From NCBI RefSeq assembly GCF_002531755.2, contig NZ_CP034998.1, positions 2,976,001-3,040,000 of the forward strand: a stretch of 64,000 nt of DNA, in the 5' to 3' direction. Shown here one piece after another: positions 47,236 through 57,021 of this stretch. The notes beneath the pieces were generated by a model. The model was not told where the DNA came from. It was given only the letters and a program-made list of their open reading frames with translations, and searched no databases. The position numbers were made by a program, and so were the translations under genes. This DNA comes from Rhizobium acidisoli. GTDB lineage: Bacteria > Pseudomonadota > Alphaproteobacteria > Rhizobiales > Rhizobiaceae. The stretch's first letter is position 1. Every line of letters starts with the position of its first letter.

Positions 47236-48447
47236 TCAGCCCTTGTTCTTGTTGTAGACGTCGAAGAACACGGCAGCGAGAAGCACCGCGCCCTTGACCA
47301 TCTGCTGCGAGTCGGTGCCGAGGCCGTGGATCGACATGCCGTTGTTCATGATGCCCATGATCAAAGCGCCGATGACCGCACCCGTCACCTTGCCGACGCC
47401 GCCCTGGGCCGACGCGCCGCCGATGAAGCAGGCGGCGATGACGTCGAGCTCGAGACCGAAGCCGCCCTTGGCCGTCGCCGAGTTGAGGCGCAGCGCAACG
47501 ATCAGGCCGGCGAGACCGGCGAGCAGGCCCATATTGGCGAAGGTCAGGAAGGTCAGCCGCTCGGTGTTGATACCGGAAAGCTTGGTCGCCTTCTCATTGC
47601 CACCCATGGCGTAGATGCGGCGGCCGATGGTGGTGCGACGGGTAATGAAGGCGTAGGCGGCGACGAGGGCGAGCATGATCACCAGCACGTTCGGGAAGCC
47701 GCGATAGATCGACAGCTGGAGGCCGAGCCCCAGAATGGCGAGCGCGACAATGATGTTCTGGGCAAGGAAGAAACCCATGGGCTCGACGTCATTGCCATGT
47801 TTCTCGTTCGACAGCCGCTTGCGCCATGCCATATAGAAGAGGGTGACGGCGCCGATCACGGTCAGAATGATCGAGGTCGAGTTGATGCCGCCCATATCGA
47901 ACAGGTTCGGCAGGAAGCCGATGCTGATCAGCTGGAACTCCGGCGGGAAAGGACCGATGCTGGTGCCGGTTCCCGAAGCCGTCATCACGAACAGCGTCAG
48001 GCCGCGGAAGACCAGCATGCCGGCCAGCGTGACGATGAAGGCCGGAATCTTGTGATAGGCGACGAAATAGCCCTGGATGCCGCCGACAAGCGCGCCCATG
48101 GCCAGACAGACGACGGCCGCAACGACATAGTTGACATGCCATTGCACCGTCATCACGCCGGCAATGGCGCCGATGAAGCCGACGACGGAGCCGACCGAAA
48201 GATCGATATGGCCGGCGACGATGATCAGCAGCATGCCCAGCGCCATGATGACGATGAACGAGTTCTGCAGAATGATGTTGGTCAGGTTGAGCGGCCTGAA
48301 GAGAACGCCGCCGGTCGAAATCTGGAAGAACACCATGATCGCGATCAGCGCGATGAACATGCCGTATTCCCGGATGTTGCCGCGAACGTAGTCTCCGATC
48401 GAGACGACACGCCCTTGCTCAGCGATGGGTTGGTTGATCGGCGTCAT
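47236..48447 (-). CDS. gguB: Sugar ABC transporter permease
   Basis: A 403-residue inner-membrane permease of the CUT2 (ribose/xylose) family with ten or more helices. It includes [20 protein letters not shown], the family's conserved 'GGIDLSVG' region, and [20 protein letters not shown] near the end. The start ATG overlaps the gguA stop by four bases (ATGA). With ChvE and GguA it forms the importer for arabinose, galactose and related sugars. Confidence 0.92.
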   Translation of the reverse strand: MTPINQPIAEQGRVVSIGDYVRGNIREYGMFIALIAIMVFFQISTGGVLFRPLNLTNIILQNSFIVIMALGMLLIIVAGHIDLSVGSVVGFIGAIAGVMTVQWHVNYVVAAVVCLAMGALVGGIQGYFVAYHKIPAFIVTLAGMLVFRGLTLFVMTASGTGTSIGPFPPEFQLISIGFLPNLFDMGGINSTSIILTVIGAVTLFYMAWRKRLSNEKHGNDVEPMGFFLAQNIIVALAILGLGLQLSIYRGFPNVLVIMLALVAAYAFITRRTTIGRRIYAMGGNEKATKLSGINTERLTFLTFANMGLLAGLAGLIVALRLNSATAKGGFGLELDVIAACFIGGASAQGGVGKVTGAVIGALIMGIMNNGMSIHGLGTDSQQMVKGAVLLAAVFFDVYNKNKG

Positions 48448-49982
48448 TGTTTCTTCTCTCCTGAGCGCATGATGGCGCGCATGATGGTTTCCTGGCTCGC
48501 TTCTCCCTTCGGCAGTTCCGCAACGATACGCCCTTCATTCATGACGTAGATGCGGTCGCAGGTGCCAAGAAGTTCCGGCATTTCCGACGAGATCATCAGA
48601 ACGGCTTTGCCGTCAGCCGCGAGCTGATTGATGATAGTATAGATTTCGTATTTTGCACCCACATCGATGCCGCGCGTCGGCTCGTCGAGGATCAAAACAT
48701 CGGGATCGGAGAACAGCCACTTCGACAGCACCACCTTCTGCTGGTTCCCGCCGGAAAGATTGACCGTTTCCTGGAAGATGCTGGAAGAGCGGATGCGCAG
48801 CTTCGAGCGATAGTCGGACGCTACCCGGGATTCCTTGACGCTGTCGATGACCGACGCATTCGACACCGCCTTCAGATTGACGAGCGTCGTATTGTGCAGG
48901 ATCGTGTCGTTGAGCACGAGGCCGAGCTGCTTGCGGTCTTCGGTGACATAGGCAAGACCGGCGTCGATCGCCCGGCGCACGGTGCTGACATCGACCGGCT
49001 GGCCATGCATCAGCACATCGCCAGAAATCTTGTGCCCATAGGATTTGCCGAACAGGCTCATGGCGAATTCGGTGCGCCCTGCCCCCATCAGACCGGCGAT
49101 GCCGACGACTTCGCCCTTGCGGACGGTGACGTTGATATCGTGCAGGACCTGACGGTCGCGGTGCTGCTGGTGATAGGCGTTCCAGTTCTTCACTTCGAGA
49201 ATGGTTTCGCCGATCGGCACCGAACGCGGGGGATAGCGGTCTTCGAGATCGCGGCCGACCATGTTGCGGATGATGATGTCTTCGCTGATCTCGTCGGCGT
49301 GACAGTCGAGCGTCTTGACCGTCATGCCGTCGCGCAGCACGGTGATCTGGTCGGCGACCTTGCGGATTTCGTTCAGCTTATGGGAAATGATGATCGAGGT
49401 GATGCCCTGCTTGCGGAATTCCATCAGCAGCGTCAGCAGCGCGTCGGAATCGCTTTCATTGAGCGAGGCGGTGGGCTCGTCGAGGATGAGCAGCTTGACG
49501 CTCTTCGACAGCGCCTTGGCGATCTCGACGAGCTGCTGCTTGCCGACGCCGATGTCGGTTACCAGCGTGTTCGGAGATTCCGACAGGCCGACCTTCTTGA
49601 GCAGCTGCTTGGTGCGGTTGAACGTCTCGTCCCAGCTGATGACGCCGTTCTTGGCATTCTCGTTGCCGAGGAAGATGTTCTCGCCGATCGACAGCAACGG
49701 CACCAGCGCCAGTTCCTGGTGGATAATGACGATGCCGATTTCTTCGGAATCCTTCAGGACCTTGAAGTTGCGCGTCTCGCCTTCATAGACGATGTCGCCG
49801 TCATAACTTCCGGTGGGGTAGACGCCCGATAGGACCTTCATCAGGGTCGATTTGCCGGCCCCGTTTTCGCCGACCAATGCGTGAATTTCACCCTTGCGAA
49901 CCTTGAGGTTCACGTTCTCCAGCGCCTTGACGCCCGGGAACGTCTTGGTGATGCTCCGCATTTCGAGGATGGTATTGTCCAT
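48444..49982 (-). CDS. gguA: Sugar ABC transporter ATPase
   Basis: A 512-residue protein with two ABC domains, as in CUT2 sugar importers. The first domain has Walker [10 protein letters not shown] (residues 38-46), signature region [15 protein letters not shown] and Walker [12 protein letters not shown]; the second has the usual degenerate P-loop [10 protein letters not shown] and an intact signature [18 protein letters not shown] 49982 ([20 protein letters not shown]) matches the known GguA length; a frame start at 50012 adds ten residues. It is separated from chvE by a strong hairpin. Confidence 0.93.
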   Translation of the reverse strand: MDNTILEMRSITKTFPGVKALENVNLKVRKGEIHALVGENGAGKSTLMKVLSGVYPTGSYDGDIVYEGETRNFKVLKDSEEIGIVIIHQELALVPLLSIGENIFLGNENAKNGVISWDETFNRTKQLLKKVGLSESPNTLVTDIGVGKQQLVEIAKALSKSVKLLILDEPTASLNESDSDALLTLLMEFRKQGITSIIISHKLNEIRKVADQITVLRDGMTVKTLDCHADEISEDIIIRNMVGRDLEDRYPPRSVPIGETILEVKNWNAYHQQHRDRQVLHDINVTVRKGEVVGIAGLMGAGRTEFAMSLFGKSYGHKISGDVLMHGQPVDVSTVRRAIDAGLAYVTEDRKQLGLVLNDTILHNTTLVNLKAVSNASVIDSVKESRVASDYRSKLRIRSSSIFQETVNLSGGNQQKVVLSKWLFSDPDVLILDEPTRGIDVGAKYEIYTIINQLAADGKAVLMISSEMPELLGTCDRIYVMNEGRIVAELPKGEASQETIMRAIMRSGEKKQ

Positions 49983-50039
49983 AGTCAAAGTTCCAGCGCC
50001 GTGAGCCGCCAAGCGGCTTGGCGATCATAAAATCGAAGA

Positions 50040-50065
50040 CCGGAACCCGCAAGCGCGGGTTCCGG
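50040..50065 (-). terminator. Hairpin between chvE and gguA
   Basis: An 11-base perfect stem (CCGGAACCCGC with GCGGGTTCCGG) and a 4-base loop lie between the chvE stop (50082) and gguA start. On the minus strand it is followed by TCTTCGATTTT. It likely acts as a partial terminator or mRNA 3'-end stabiliser, letting the binding protein be made in excess over the transporter. Confidence 0.7.
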
Positions 50066-50081
50066 CCTCCTGCTTAACGTC

Positions 50082-51146
50082 TTACTTCAGCTTGTCTTCA
50101 GAGTAGTAACCGCTGTCGACGAGGATCTGCTTGTAGTTGGTCTTGTCGACGGCAACCGGCTTCAGCAGGTAGGACGGAACGACCTTGACGCCGTTGTCGT
50201 AGGTCTTGGTGTCGTTGACCTCAGGCTCCTTGCCGGACATGACGGCATCGACCATGGCAACAGTGACCTTGGCGAGTTCGCGGGTGTCCTTGAAGATCGT
50301 CGAGTGCTGTTCGCCAGCGATGATCGACTTGACCGACGGGATTTCAGCGTCCTGGCCGGTGACGATCGGCAGCGGCTGAGCAGCCGTACCGTAACCAACG
50401 CCCTTCAGCGAGGAGATGATACCGATCGACAGACCGTCGTAAGGCGACAGAACGGCGTCGACCTTGGCGTCGGTGTAGTTAGCCGAGAGCAGGTTGTCCA
50501 TGCGGGCCTGGGCCGTTGCCGGATCCCAACGCAGGGTGCCGACCTTGTCCATGCCGGTCTGGCCGGACTTCACGACGAGCTTGCCCGAGTCGATGTAGGG
50601 CTGCAGGACGGACATTGCGCCATCATAGAAGAAGAAGGCGTTGTTATCGTCCGGCGAACCGCCGAAGAGTTCAATGTTGAACGGGCCCTTGCCATCCTTG
50701 AGGCCGAGGCCGTCAACGATGGAGCCAGCCTGCAGAACGCCGACCTGGAAGTTGTCGAAGGTCGCGTAGTAGTCGACATTGCCCGAATCGCGGATCAGAC
50801 GGTCATAAGCGATGACCTTGATGCCGGCGTCATGAGCCTTCTGCAGAACGTCGGAAAGCGTCGTGCCGTCGATCGAAGCGATGACCAGAACCTTGGCACC
50901 CTTGGTGACCATGTTTTCGATCTGCGAAAGCTGGTTCGGAATATCGTCGTCGCCATACTGCAGGTCCGTGCCGTAACCGGCAGCCTGGAGCTGCTTGACG
51001 ATGTTGTTGCCGTCGTCGATCCAGCGGGCCGAAGCCTTGGTCGGCATGGCAATGCCGACGGTGCCCTTGTCGGCGGCCATTGCCGGTACAACGAACGAAG
51101 CGACGCCGAAGGCAGCCGCAGCCATCAATGAGATAATGGACTTCAT
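50082..51146 (-). CDS. chvE: ChvE-type periplasmic sugar-binding protein
   Basis: A 354-residue periplasmic binding protein with a signal peptide (cleavage after VPAMA, about residue 24). The mature start [20 protein letters not shown], the block [16 protein letters not shown] [35 protein letters not shown] and [15 protein letters not shown] match ChvE and related multiple-sugar-binding proteins. In Agrobacterium ChvE binds arabinose, galactose, glucose and others, and also signals to VirA; in Rhizobium import is the known role. Divergent from gbpR. Confidence 0.92.
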   Translation of the reverse strand: MKSIISLMAAAAFGVASFVVPAMAADKGTVGIAMPTKASARWIDDGNNIVKQLQAAGYGTDLQYGDDDIPNQLSQIENMVTKGAKVLVIASIDGTTLSDVLQKAHDAGIKVIAYDRLIRDSGNVDYYATFDNFQVGVLQAGSIVDGLGLKDGKGPFNIELFGGSPDDNNAFFFYDGAMSVLQPYIDSGKLVVKSGQTGMDKVGTLRWDPATAQARMDNLLSANYTDAKVDAVLSPYDGLSIGIISSLKGVGYGTAAQPLPIVTGQDAEIPSVKSIIAGEQHSTIFKDTRELAKVTVAMVDAVMSGKEPEVNDTKTYDNGVKVVPSYLLKPVAVDKTNYKQILVDSGYYSEDKLK

Positions 51147-51417
51147 TTCTCTCTCCCTTGTTAATAGAGCAGCGGACGAAAAATCGCCCGCCCCGAAACT
51201 GTGGCAGGTTCCGTATTGGATAGTTACTTCAGATGGTGAGAAACGAAGTAGGTCTCCTCCACGATCTCACACGTGTTGAGTGCCAACCAGCACACGGCGG
51301 CAAACTGGTATGGATTCCTATAACTGTCAAATAGAATAAGTGGTAAAGTGCATAACAATTTTGGTATATCGTTAAAAAGTATTACTTTTGATGGAGCGCA
51401 GCGAGGAGGCTGCAACC
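51147..51417. promoter_or_regulatory. chvE-gbpR divergent control region
   Basis: This 271-base, AT-rich region separates the divergent chvE and gbpR genes and holds both promoters. By analogy with LysR-type systems the GbpR site should lie here, but I cannot pick a unique T-N11-A box. GAGGAGG at 51403-51409 is the gbpR ribosome site. Confidence 0.5.
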
Positions 51418-52425
51418 ATGACGATTGTTTCAGAGCCCATTTCGATGGATCATGTCGATATCCACAGCGATAGTTTCGGCAATGACAGCCTTTTACGTGC
51501 AGGACTTAAGCTGAATCACCTGCGGATGATCGTCGCAATCGAAGATAGCGGACAGATTTCCGCAGCTGCGGAAGTCCTGAACATTTCGCAGCCCGCCGCA
51601 TCGCGCATGCTGTCCGAAATGGAATCGATCACCAAGACTCAGCTCTATGAACGCGTCGCCCGCGGCGTGGTGCTGACGACCTTCGGCGCAGCACTTGCCA
51701 GACGCGCCCGGAAGATCCTCCTAGAGCTGCGCGAGGCGAGCCGCGAGATCGGCGAACTGAAGAGCGGCAAGGGCGGCTCGGTCTTCATCGGCGCGGTGAC
51801 GGCGCCGGCCATGAGCCTCGTCGTGCCGGCGATCAACCGGGTGCGCAAGGCCTATCCCGGCATCGAGATCAACATCCAGGTGGAGACCAGCAACGTGCTC
51901 GCCCGCGAGCTGCTCGCCGCCCGCCACGACTTCATCATCAGCCGCATTCCCGACGATCTCAACCCGCGCCTGTTCGAGGTGACGGAGATCGGCATCGAGC
52001 GCGCCTGCCTGATCGTGCGCAGCCGCCATCCGCTGCTGAAAAAGAAAAAGATCAGCAGCCTTACCGACATCAAGGATTACGACTGGGTGTTCCAGCCGCC
52101 GGGCACGCTGCTGCGCCGGACGATCGAGGATATTTTCCTGTCGCGCGGCGTGGCGCTGCCGGAAAATATCGTCAACACCTCGTCGCTGCTTCTGACCTGC
52201 GCCATCGTCTGCGGAACCGATGCGATCGCTCCTGTCGCCACCGACGTCGCCCAGTTCCTCTCCAGCCAGAGCGCCAGGGCTTCCGACGTGCGCATGCTGC
52301 CAATCGATTTCGACATCAACGTCAAGCCTTACAGCCTGATCACCGCCAGGGAACGGGCGCTGCCGCCGAGCGCAAGGCTGCTCTATGACATCATTCTGGA
52401 GGAGAGCCTGAAGCAGGCCGGCTGA
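51418..52425 (+). CDS. gbpR: LysR-type regulator of the chvE-ggu locus
   Basis: A 335-residue LysR regulator. The helix-turn-helix is at about residues 35-55 (SGQISAAAEVLNISQPAASR), preceded by a longer-than-usual N-terminal segment. The effector domain includes FIGAVTAPAMSLVVPAINRV and DYDWVFQPPGTLLRRTIED. In Agrobacterium GbpR activates chvE in response to arabinose, galactose and fucose. ATG 51418 is supported by GAGGAGG at 51403-51409; an in-frame start at 51388 is weaker. Confidence 0.88.
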   Translation: MTIVSEPISMDHVDIHSDSFGNDSLLRAGLKLNHLRMIVAIEDSGQISAAAEVLNISQPAASRMLSEMESITKTQLYERVARGVVLTTFGAALARRARKILLELREASREIGELKSGKGGSVFIGAVTAPAMSLVVPAINRVRKAYPGIEINIQVETSNVLARELLAARHDFIISRIPDDLNPRLFEVTEIGIERACLIVRSRHPLLKKKKISSLTDIKDYDWVFQPPGTLLRRTIEDIFLSRGVALPENIVNTSSLLLTCAIVCGTDAIAPVATDVAQFLSSQSARASDVRMLPIDFDINVKPYSLITARERALPPSARLLYDIILEESLKQAG

Positions 52426-52454
52426 CGCGGCCCGCAAGCCCGGCGCCATCTTGC

Positions 52455-52556
52455 CCGTCTCTAATGCGCGCCGGAGCAATTCCAGCAAAGGGCGCAGCGG
52501 TTTTTGCGTCCGGGAATTGCGTAAAAAATTAGAGCACGTCGGGTGTTTCGAAGAAA
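52455..52556. repeat. Rhizobial intergenic repeat
   Basis: The stretch GGAGCAATTCCAGCAAAGGG...GCGGTTTTTGCGTCCGGGAATTGCG followed by TTAGAGCACGTCG is a familiar interspersed intergenic element of Rhizobium chromosomes, with an inverted GAATTGC/GCAATTC pair. Recognition is from memory of such repeats; there is no gene here. Confidence 0.5.
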
Positions 52557-52579
52557 CGGAATGCTCTTGAGGATGCGGG

Positions 52580-53050
52580 ATGCTGTTCGGACAGTCGGTA
52601 TTTCAATCAGTGCTCGAGCGGCTGAAGGCCGAGGACGAGACGGTTGAGGAGGCCGAAGCGCCAGCCAGCCACCGTGTGGCAGGCCTCGGCACCGGCTTTG
52701 CTTTCGATGTCATGGAGGGCGTCTCGGTCGCCTCGCAGCGGATCGGCGAAGCCTATTTCGACAATCTGGATCTCGACGCCGCCGCCGGGTTCGTCGAGAA
52801 ACCGGCGCCTTTGCCGGAACCAGAGCCCGCCATGCCCGACCATCTCACCCGCACGGCGCCGCAAGAGGTTGCCACCGAACTGGCGATCTCGGCCGCCGAC
52901 ACGCCGTTGACGCTCAGCGAGAAGCGCCGCGCCTTCGCCCGCGCCAATCATCCCGACGGTGTCGCCCTGCCCTTCCGCGACAATGCGACGAAACGGATGA
53001 TGCTGGCCAATCTGCTGATCGACGAGGCGCTGCGGCGATTGAGCCGCTGA
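52580..53050 (+). CDS. J-domain-like protein with HPD motif
   Basis: A 156-residue acidic protein. The C-terminal 50 residues, LTLSEKRRAFARANHPDGVA followed by RMMLANLLIDEALRRLSR, resemble the helix II/HPD/helix III of a J domain (His-Pro-Asp at NHPDG), while the N-terminal two thirds are unrelated and probably disordered, rich in Glu and Pro. It could act as a co-chaperone-like adaptor. GAGG lies eight bases before the ATG. Its end touches the convergent small membrane gene. Confidence 0.6.
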   Translation: MLFGQSVFQSVLERLKAEDETVEEAEAPASHRVAGLGTGFAFDVMEGVSVASQRIGEAYFDNLDLDAAAGFVEKPAPLPEPEPAMPDHLTRTAPQEVATELAISAADTPLTLSEKRRAFARANHPDGVALPFRDNATKRMMLANLLIDEALRRLSR

Positions 53051-53335
53051 CTAGTCTTGGTCTGCCTGCTTGGTGGGCTTTTCCGTGGATGTCTCCGCCG
53101 GCTCTTCGTCTTCATCTGCCTCAGGCTCGGCCGCAGGCTCGACGGTCGCCGGCTGCGGCTTGAAGGTCCAAAACAGCATATAGAAGGAATAGGCGCCCGC
53201 CGCGGCCGAAAGCACCGCCCAGAAGGGATCGCCGCCGACAATCTCGAACGCCGCCCAGCCGAAGCAGACGGCAACGATGGCGACACGCACCCAAAGGCGC
53301 CGGTATGCCGGATGGTTCGGATCAATCAGTTGCAT
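53051..53335 (-). CDS. Small membrane protein with acidic tail
   Basis: A 94-residue protein with two hydrophobic helices (about residues 14-30 and 34-55) followed by a Glu/Pro/Thr-rich acidic tail of about 35 residues (PAAEPEADEDEEPAETST). ATG 53335 (MQLIDPNHPAYRRLWVR) is preferred to a frame start at 53365. Family not recognised, though this layout is frequent in alpha-proteobacterial hypothetical proteins. Confidence 0.6.
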   Translation of the reverse strand: MQLIDPNHPAYRRLWVRVAIVAVCFGWAAFEIVGGDPFWAVLSAAAGAYSFYMLFWTFKPQPATVEPAAEPEADEDEEPAETSTEKPTKQADQD

Positions 53336-53512
53336 CTCTGCCCCGCGGTCGGATATGTCGCACATGCCCCGGCATGCGCCGCGCTTGTCTTTAGTTCGAA
53401 TCTTGCAAATGTGAAAGAGCCCGCGGGCTTGACGTCGCGTGGAGAAGATGGAATGAAAATTCCAGATTTTGGGTAATTCGGTTTATTTGTTCCGAATTCA
53501 ATGGAGGTTGCT

Positions 53513-54505
53513 ATGACAGTGAGATTTGGTCTTCTCGGCGCCGGCCGCATCGGCAAGGTTCACGCGAAAGCCGTCAGCGGCGACGCCAATGCGACGCTCG
53601 TCGCTGTGGCCGACGCCTTTCCGCAGGCGGCCGACGCCATTGCTTCGGCCTATGGCTGCGAGGTCCGCACCATCGAGGCGATCGAGGCAGCCAAGGATAT
53701 CGACGCCGTCGTCATCTGCACGCCGACCGATACCCATGCCGACCTGATCGAGCGCTTCGCCCGCGCCGGCAAGGCGATCTTCTGCGAAAAGCCTGTTGAT
53801 CTCGACGTCGCCCGCGTCAAGGCCTGCATCAAGGTGGTGGAAGAGACCGGCGCCAAGCTGATGGTCGGCTTCAACCGCCGCTTCGACCCGCATTTCATGG
53901 CGGTGCGCAAGGTGATCGACGACGGCAAGATCGGCGATGTCGAAATGGTGACGATCACCTCGCGCGACCCCGGCGCCCCGCCGGTGGATTATATCAAGCG
54001 TTCGGGCGGCATCTTCCGCGACATGACGATCCACGATTTCGACATGGCCCGCTTCCTGCTCGGCGAAGAGCCGGTCTCGGTGCTGGCAACCGCCGCCGTC
54101 CTCGTCGACAAGGCGATCGGCGAAGCCGGCGACTATGACAGCGTCTCGGTGATCCTGCAGACCAAATCCGGCAAGCAGGCCGTCATCTCCAACTCCCGCC
54201 GCGCCACCTATGGCTACGACCAGCGCATCGAAGTGCACGGCGCCAAGGGCATGGCCTCGGCCGAAAACCAGCGCCCGGTCTCGATCGAAGTCGCAAACGG
54301 CGACGGCTATACCCGCCCGCCGCTGCATGATTTCTTCATGACCCGCTACACCGAAGCCTACGCCAACGAAATCGCCGCCTTCATCGCCGCGATCGAAAAG
54401 GGCACGAAGATCTCGCCGTCCGGCGCCGATGGCCTGGCGGCTCTGGTGCTCGCCGATGCGGCGGTGCAGTCGGTCAAGGAAGGCAAACTGGTCAAGATCG
54501 GCTGA
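53513..54505 (+). CDS. idhA: Myo-inositol 2-dehydrogenase
   Basis: A 330-residue Gfo/Idh/MocA oxidoreductase. The Rossmann motif GLLGAGRIGKVHA is at residues 6-18, the catalytic Lys in FCEKPVDLD near residue 95, and the active-site Asp/His in DMTIHDFDMARFLLG. Length and sequence match rhizobial IdhA (IolG), which oxidises myo-inositol to scyllo-inosose with NAD+, the first step of inositol catabolism. GGAGG lies six bases before ATG 53513. No other iol genes are adjacent, which is usual for rhizobial idhA. A hairpin follows. Confidence 0.92.
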   Translation: MTVRFGLLGAGRIGKVHAKAVSGDANATLVAVADAFPQAADAIASAYGCEVRTIEAIEAAKDIDAVVICTPTDTHADLIERFARAGKAIFCEKPVDLDVARVKACIKVVEETGAKLMVGFNRRFDPHFMAVRKVIDDGKIGDVEMVTITSRDPGAPPVDYIKRSGGIFRDMTIHDFDMARFLLGEEPVSVLATAAVLVDKAIGEAGDYDSVSVILQTKSGKQAVISNSRRATYGYDQRIEVHGAKGMASAENQRPVSIEVANGDGYTRPPLHDFFMTRYTEAYANEIAAFIAAIEKGTKISPSGADGLAALVLADAAVQSVKEGKLVKIG

Positions 54506-54570
54506 CGCATCGACTCGATCGAAATCGATCGCAAGAAAGATGCGCCTTCTTTAACAGATCTATCATGAGA

Positions 54571-54592
54571 TGGCCGGGCACTCGCCCGGCCA
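54571..54592 (+). terminator. Hairpin after idhA
   Basis: A 9-base stem (TGGCCGGGC with GCCCGGCCA) with a 4-base loop, followed by CTTTGCGTTT. The weak T tract makes it a moderate terminator. Confidence 0.6.
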
Positions 54593-54649
54593 CTTTGCGT
54601 TTGTGGCAAGGGCCGTTCTCTACGCGGCGTCATCCTCGACCTTATGGTC

Positions 54650-54755
54650 TGACGGGGAGAAGCAACACACCTAACGAACAGAGGGATCGCGGCATGTCTC
54701 TTCTCCCCGCAGGCGGGAAGAAGGCGGCGGCAGCCGGATGAAGGGCTGTTCGCCG
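54650..54755. repeat. Rhizobial intergenic repeat segment
   Basis: GACGGGGAGAAGC...CTTCTCCCCGCAGGCGGGAAG followed by GGCGGCAGCCGGATGAAGGGC resembles a common interspersed rhizobial element built on the GGGAGAAG/CTTCTCCCC inverted pair. No gene in it; the betaine-type binding protein gene ends just downstream. Confidence 0.5.
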
Positions 54756-54771
54756 GCCTTCTCCTCGTTCT

Positions 54772-55773
54772 TTAAAGGGCGGCCTTGATTTTCTCGGCGA
54801 CATCGGCCGGGACCCATTGCGACCAGGTGCTTTCGTCTTGCTGGAGGAAATGCTTGGCGCCGTCTTCGCCGGTGCCCTGGTTCTCCGTTTCCCACGCCAT
54901 GATCTTGCCGACGGTGTCGTTGCTCCAGCCGCGTTTGTTGAAATAGGCCATGACTTCGGGGCTGGTGCGATCGGCAAATTTCTTGGTGACGACCGTCATC
55001 ACCTTGTCGACCGGCCAGTCGGCGACCTTCGGGTCGGGGCAGGCAAGGTTGGTGATGCAGCGCTTCCATTCGACGGGATCGGCCGAACCATTCTGCTTGA
55101 GCTTCACCAGTTGATATTTGCCGAGCAGCGCCGTCGGCGCCCAGTAATAGGTGATGAAGCCCTGCTTGCGCTCATAGGCCTTGGCGATGGCGCCGTCGAG
55201 GCCGGCTGCCGAGCCCGGGTTCATCAGGGTGAAGCCCTTATCGGCCGCCTTGTAGGCCTTGAACAACTGTGTCGTCACGACGGTCGCGCCCCAGCCTTCG
55301 GCGCCATTGAAGATCACGCCCTTGCTCGGGTCTTCCTGATCGGGAAAGAGGTCGGGATGGGCAAGAGCATCCTCGACGGTCTTGATCTCGGGATGGGCGT
55401 CGGCCAGATATTTCGGGATCCACCAGCCCTGAATGCCGCCGTCGGGAAGGGCCGGAGCGCCGAAGACGATCTTGCCTTCCTGGACGCCGCGCGGAACGAT
55501 CTCCGGCAGCAGGTCGACCCAGGTTTCGGATGAGACGTCGGGCTCGCTCTTCTCCACCATCGATGTCGTGGTCGGCACCGTATCGCCGGGAACGGTCTCG
55601 ACATTGCAGCCGTAACCGTTTTCGAGGATGAACTTGTCGACGAAGGTCAGCAGTTCAGCGCTCTGCGCATTGTGCACGGCGAGCACGACGTCGCCGCATT
55701 CAGCGGCATGAGAAAGCGATGCGAAGCCGGCAAGACCGGCCAGCAGGCATGTGTATGCAAGCAGTTTTTTCAT
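54772..55773 (-). CDS. ProX/OpuAC-type betaine-binding protein
   Basis: A 333-residue periplasmic solute-binding protein of the glycine betaine/proline betaine family. A signal peptide (MKKLLAYTCLLAGLAGFASL, cleavage after SHA near residue 24) precedes ECGDVVLAVHNAQSAELLTF. Typical OpuAC features are PDVSSETWVDLLPEIVPRG, WWIPKYLADAHPEIKTVEDA and the ligand-pocket tryptophans near GFITYYWAPTALLGKY. No permease or ATPase gene lies beside it; the upstream gene is an enolase-superfamily enzyme. It probably delivers a betaine for use by that enzyme's pathway. Confidence 0.85.
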   Translation of the reverse strand: MKKLLAYTCLLAGLAGFASLSHAAECGDVVLAVHNAQSAELLTFVDKFILENGYGCNVETVPGDTVPTTTSMVEKSEPDVSSETWVDLLPEIVPRGVQEGKIVFGAPALPDGGIQGWWIPKYLADAHPEIKTVEDALAHPDLFPDQEDPSKGVIFNGAEGWGATVVTTQLFKAYKAADKGFTLMNPGSAAGLDGAIAKAYERKQGFITYYWAPTALLGKYQLVKLKQNGSADPVEWKRCITNLACPDPKVADWPVDKVMTVVTKKFADRTSPEVMAYFNKRGWSNDTVGKIMAWETENQGTGEDGAKHFLQQDESTWSQWVPADVAEKIKAAL

Positions 55774-55824
55774 TTTCGTTCCCTCTTTTTGCGGCGTCGA
55801 TAAGACAGGGCGCCGCATCCCTGT

Positions 55825-56940
55825 TTAGAAGTAGCTTGCCACCGGCTCGCCGAGCACATCGAGGCGGGGTGTAATGCCGAGGCCCGGTGCTGTGGGCGCG
55901 GTGACCCGGCCATTGCGCACCGTAAAATCGCCGTCGGCGGTCTTGAGCTTGACGATGTCCCGGCATTCGAGCACGCAGCGCAGGTTCTTTTCCGGCACCG
56001 TCTGGCCGAGATGCACGATGGCCGCGAAGGCGACGTCCGAGCCCGCCGTTTCCTGGACGCTGACGGTGTAGCCGGCAGCGACCGAGATATCGCGATGACG
56101 GCGGCCGCGGGTCAGCCCGCCATTCTTGGAAATCTTCAGGCCGATGCCTTCGGCGGCGTCGTCACTGAGGAGCTGGGCAATCGCCGCATCATCCGTCGCC
56201 AGTTCGTCGAAGATGATCGGCACATCCGTGCGCCGGCGCAGCGACATGCATTCGCGCCAGGTCGCGCAAGGGGCCTCGAGCACGAAATCGAGCCCGGCCG
56301 GTAAGAGCCGCAGCATGCGCAGCGCGGTCTCCACCGCCATGCCGCCATTGGCATCGACGATGAAGAATTCGCCCGGCCGCTTGTCGGCGAGCGACGCGGC
56401 AATTCTGGCGGCATCGACAGCCGGCTCGTCGCCGATCTTGACCGAATGGGCGAGGTAACCGAGCTGGCGATGCTCGGCGACACGCCGGCGCATATCGTCC
56501 GGGTCACCCATATAGATCGACGAGATCACCGGCATCTGGACATCGGTACGGCCGCCGAGCAACTCGCAGACCGGCAGGCCGACCGATTTGCCGAACAGAT
56601 CCCAGCAGGCAACATCGAGCGCGGTCTTGGCATGCAGATGTCCGAGCAGCGCATTGTCCATGGCGTCATTGATGCGATCGACGCGGCGCGGATCGAGCCC
56701 GATCAGGCTGGGCGCGATTTCCGCAATGCCGGCGCGCACCCCGAGCGCGTGAGAGGCGATGTAGGTCGAGCCGAACGGCGTGCTCTCGCCCCATCCTTCC
56801 AGCCCGTTCTGCGTCGTGATCCTGACGATCGTCGCATCGAAGCTTCTATATTCCCTGCCGCCCGACAGGCGGTAGACGCCGCCCGAATAGGGCAGGTCGA
56901 CCTGGAAGACATCGATTTTTTCGATTTTGAGTTCGCTCAT
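55825..56940 (-). CDS. Enolase-superfamily enzyme, possibly hydroxyproline-betaine epimerase
   Basis: A 371-residue mandelate racemase/muconate lactonizing enzyme family protein. Metal ligands are Asp196 (IVDANGG), Glu222 (LEAP) and Asp245/Glu246 (IFDELATDD); the two active-site lysines are Lys168 (SVKIGDE, with Ser in place of the first Lys of KxK) and Lys269 (LKISKNGG). The paired single lysines at this spacing and the adjoining betaine-binding protein resemble 4-hydroxyproline betaine 2-epimerase (HpbD) and cis-3-hydroxyproline dehydratase. Which reaction it performs cannot be decided here. Confidence 0.8.
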   Translation of the reverse strand: MSELKIEKIDVFQVDLPYSGGVYRLSGGREYRSFDATIVRITTQNGLEGWGESTPFGSTYIASHALGVRAGIAEIAPSLIGLDPRRVDRINDAMDNALLGHLHAKTALDVACWDLFGKSVGLPVCELLGGRTDVQMPVISSIYMGDPDDMRRRVAEHRQLGYLAHSVKIGDEPAVDAARIAASLADKRPGEFFIVDANGGMAVETALRMLRLLPAGLDFVLEAPCATWRECMSLRRRTDVPIIFDELATDDAAIAQLLSDDAAEGIGLKISKNGGLTRGRRHRDISVAAGYTVSVQETAGSDVAFAAIVHLGQTVPEKNLRCVLECRDIVKLKTADGDFTVRNGRVTAPTAPGLGITPRLDVLGEPVASYF

Positions 56941-57021
56941 GTGCTTCTTATTCCGGGATGGCGTCTATTCGGGGATCACGAGGACGAGCTTGCCGGCGAT
57001 GCGCTTCGACAGAAAATCGCG

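Noticed and set aside
47191..48549. Plus-strand frame of 452 codons opposite gguB
   Set aside because: It is His/Asp-rich antisense of a clear permease gene.
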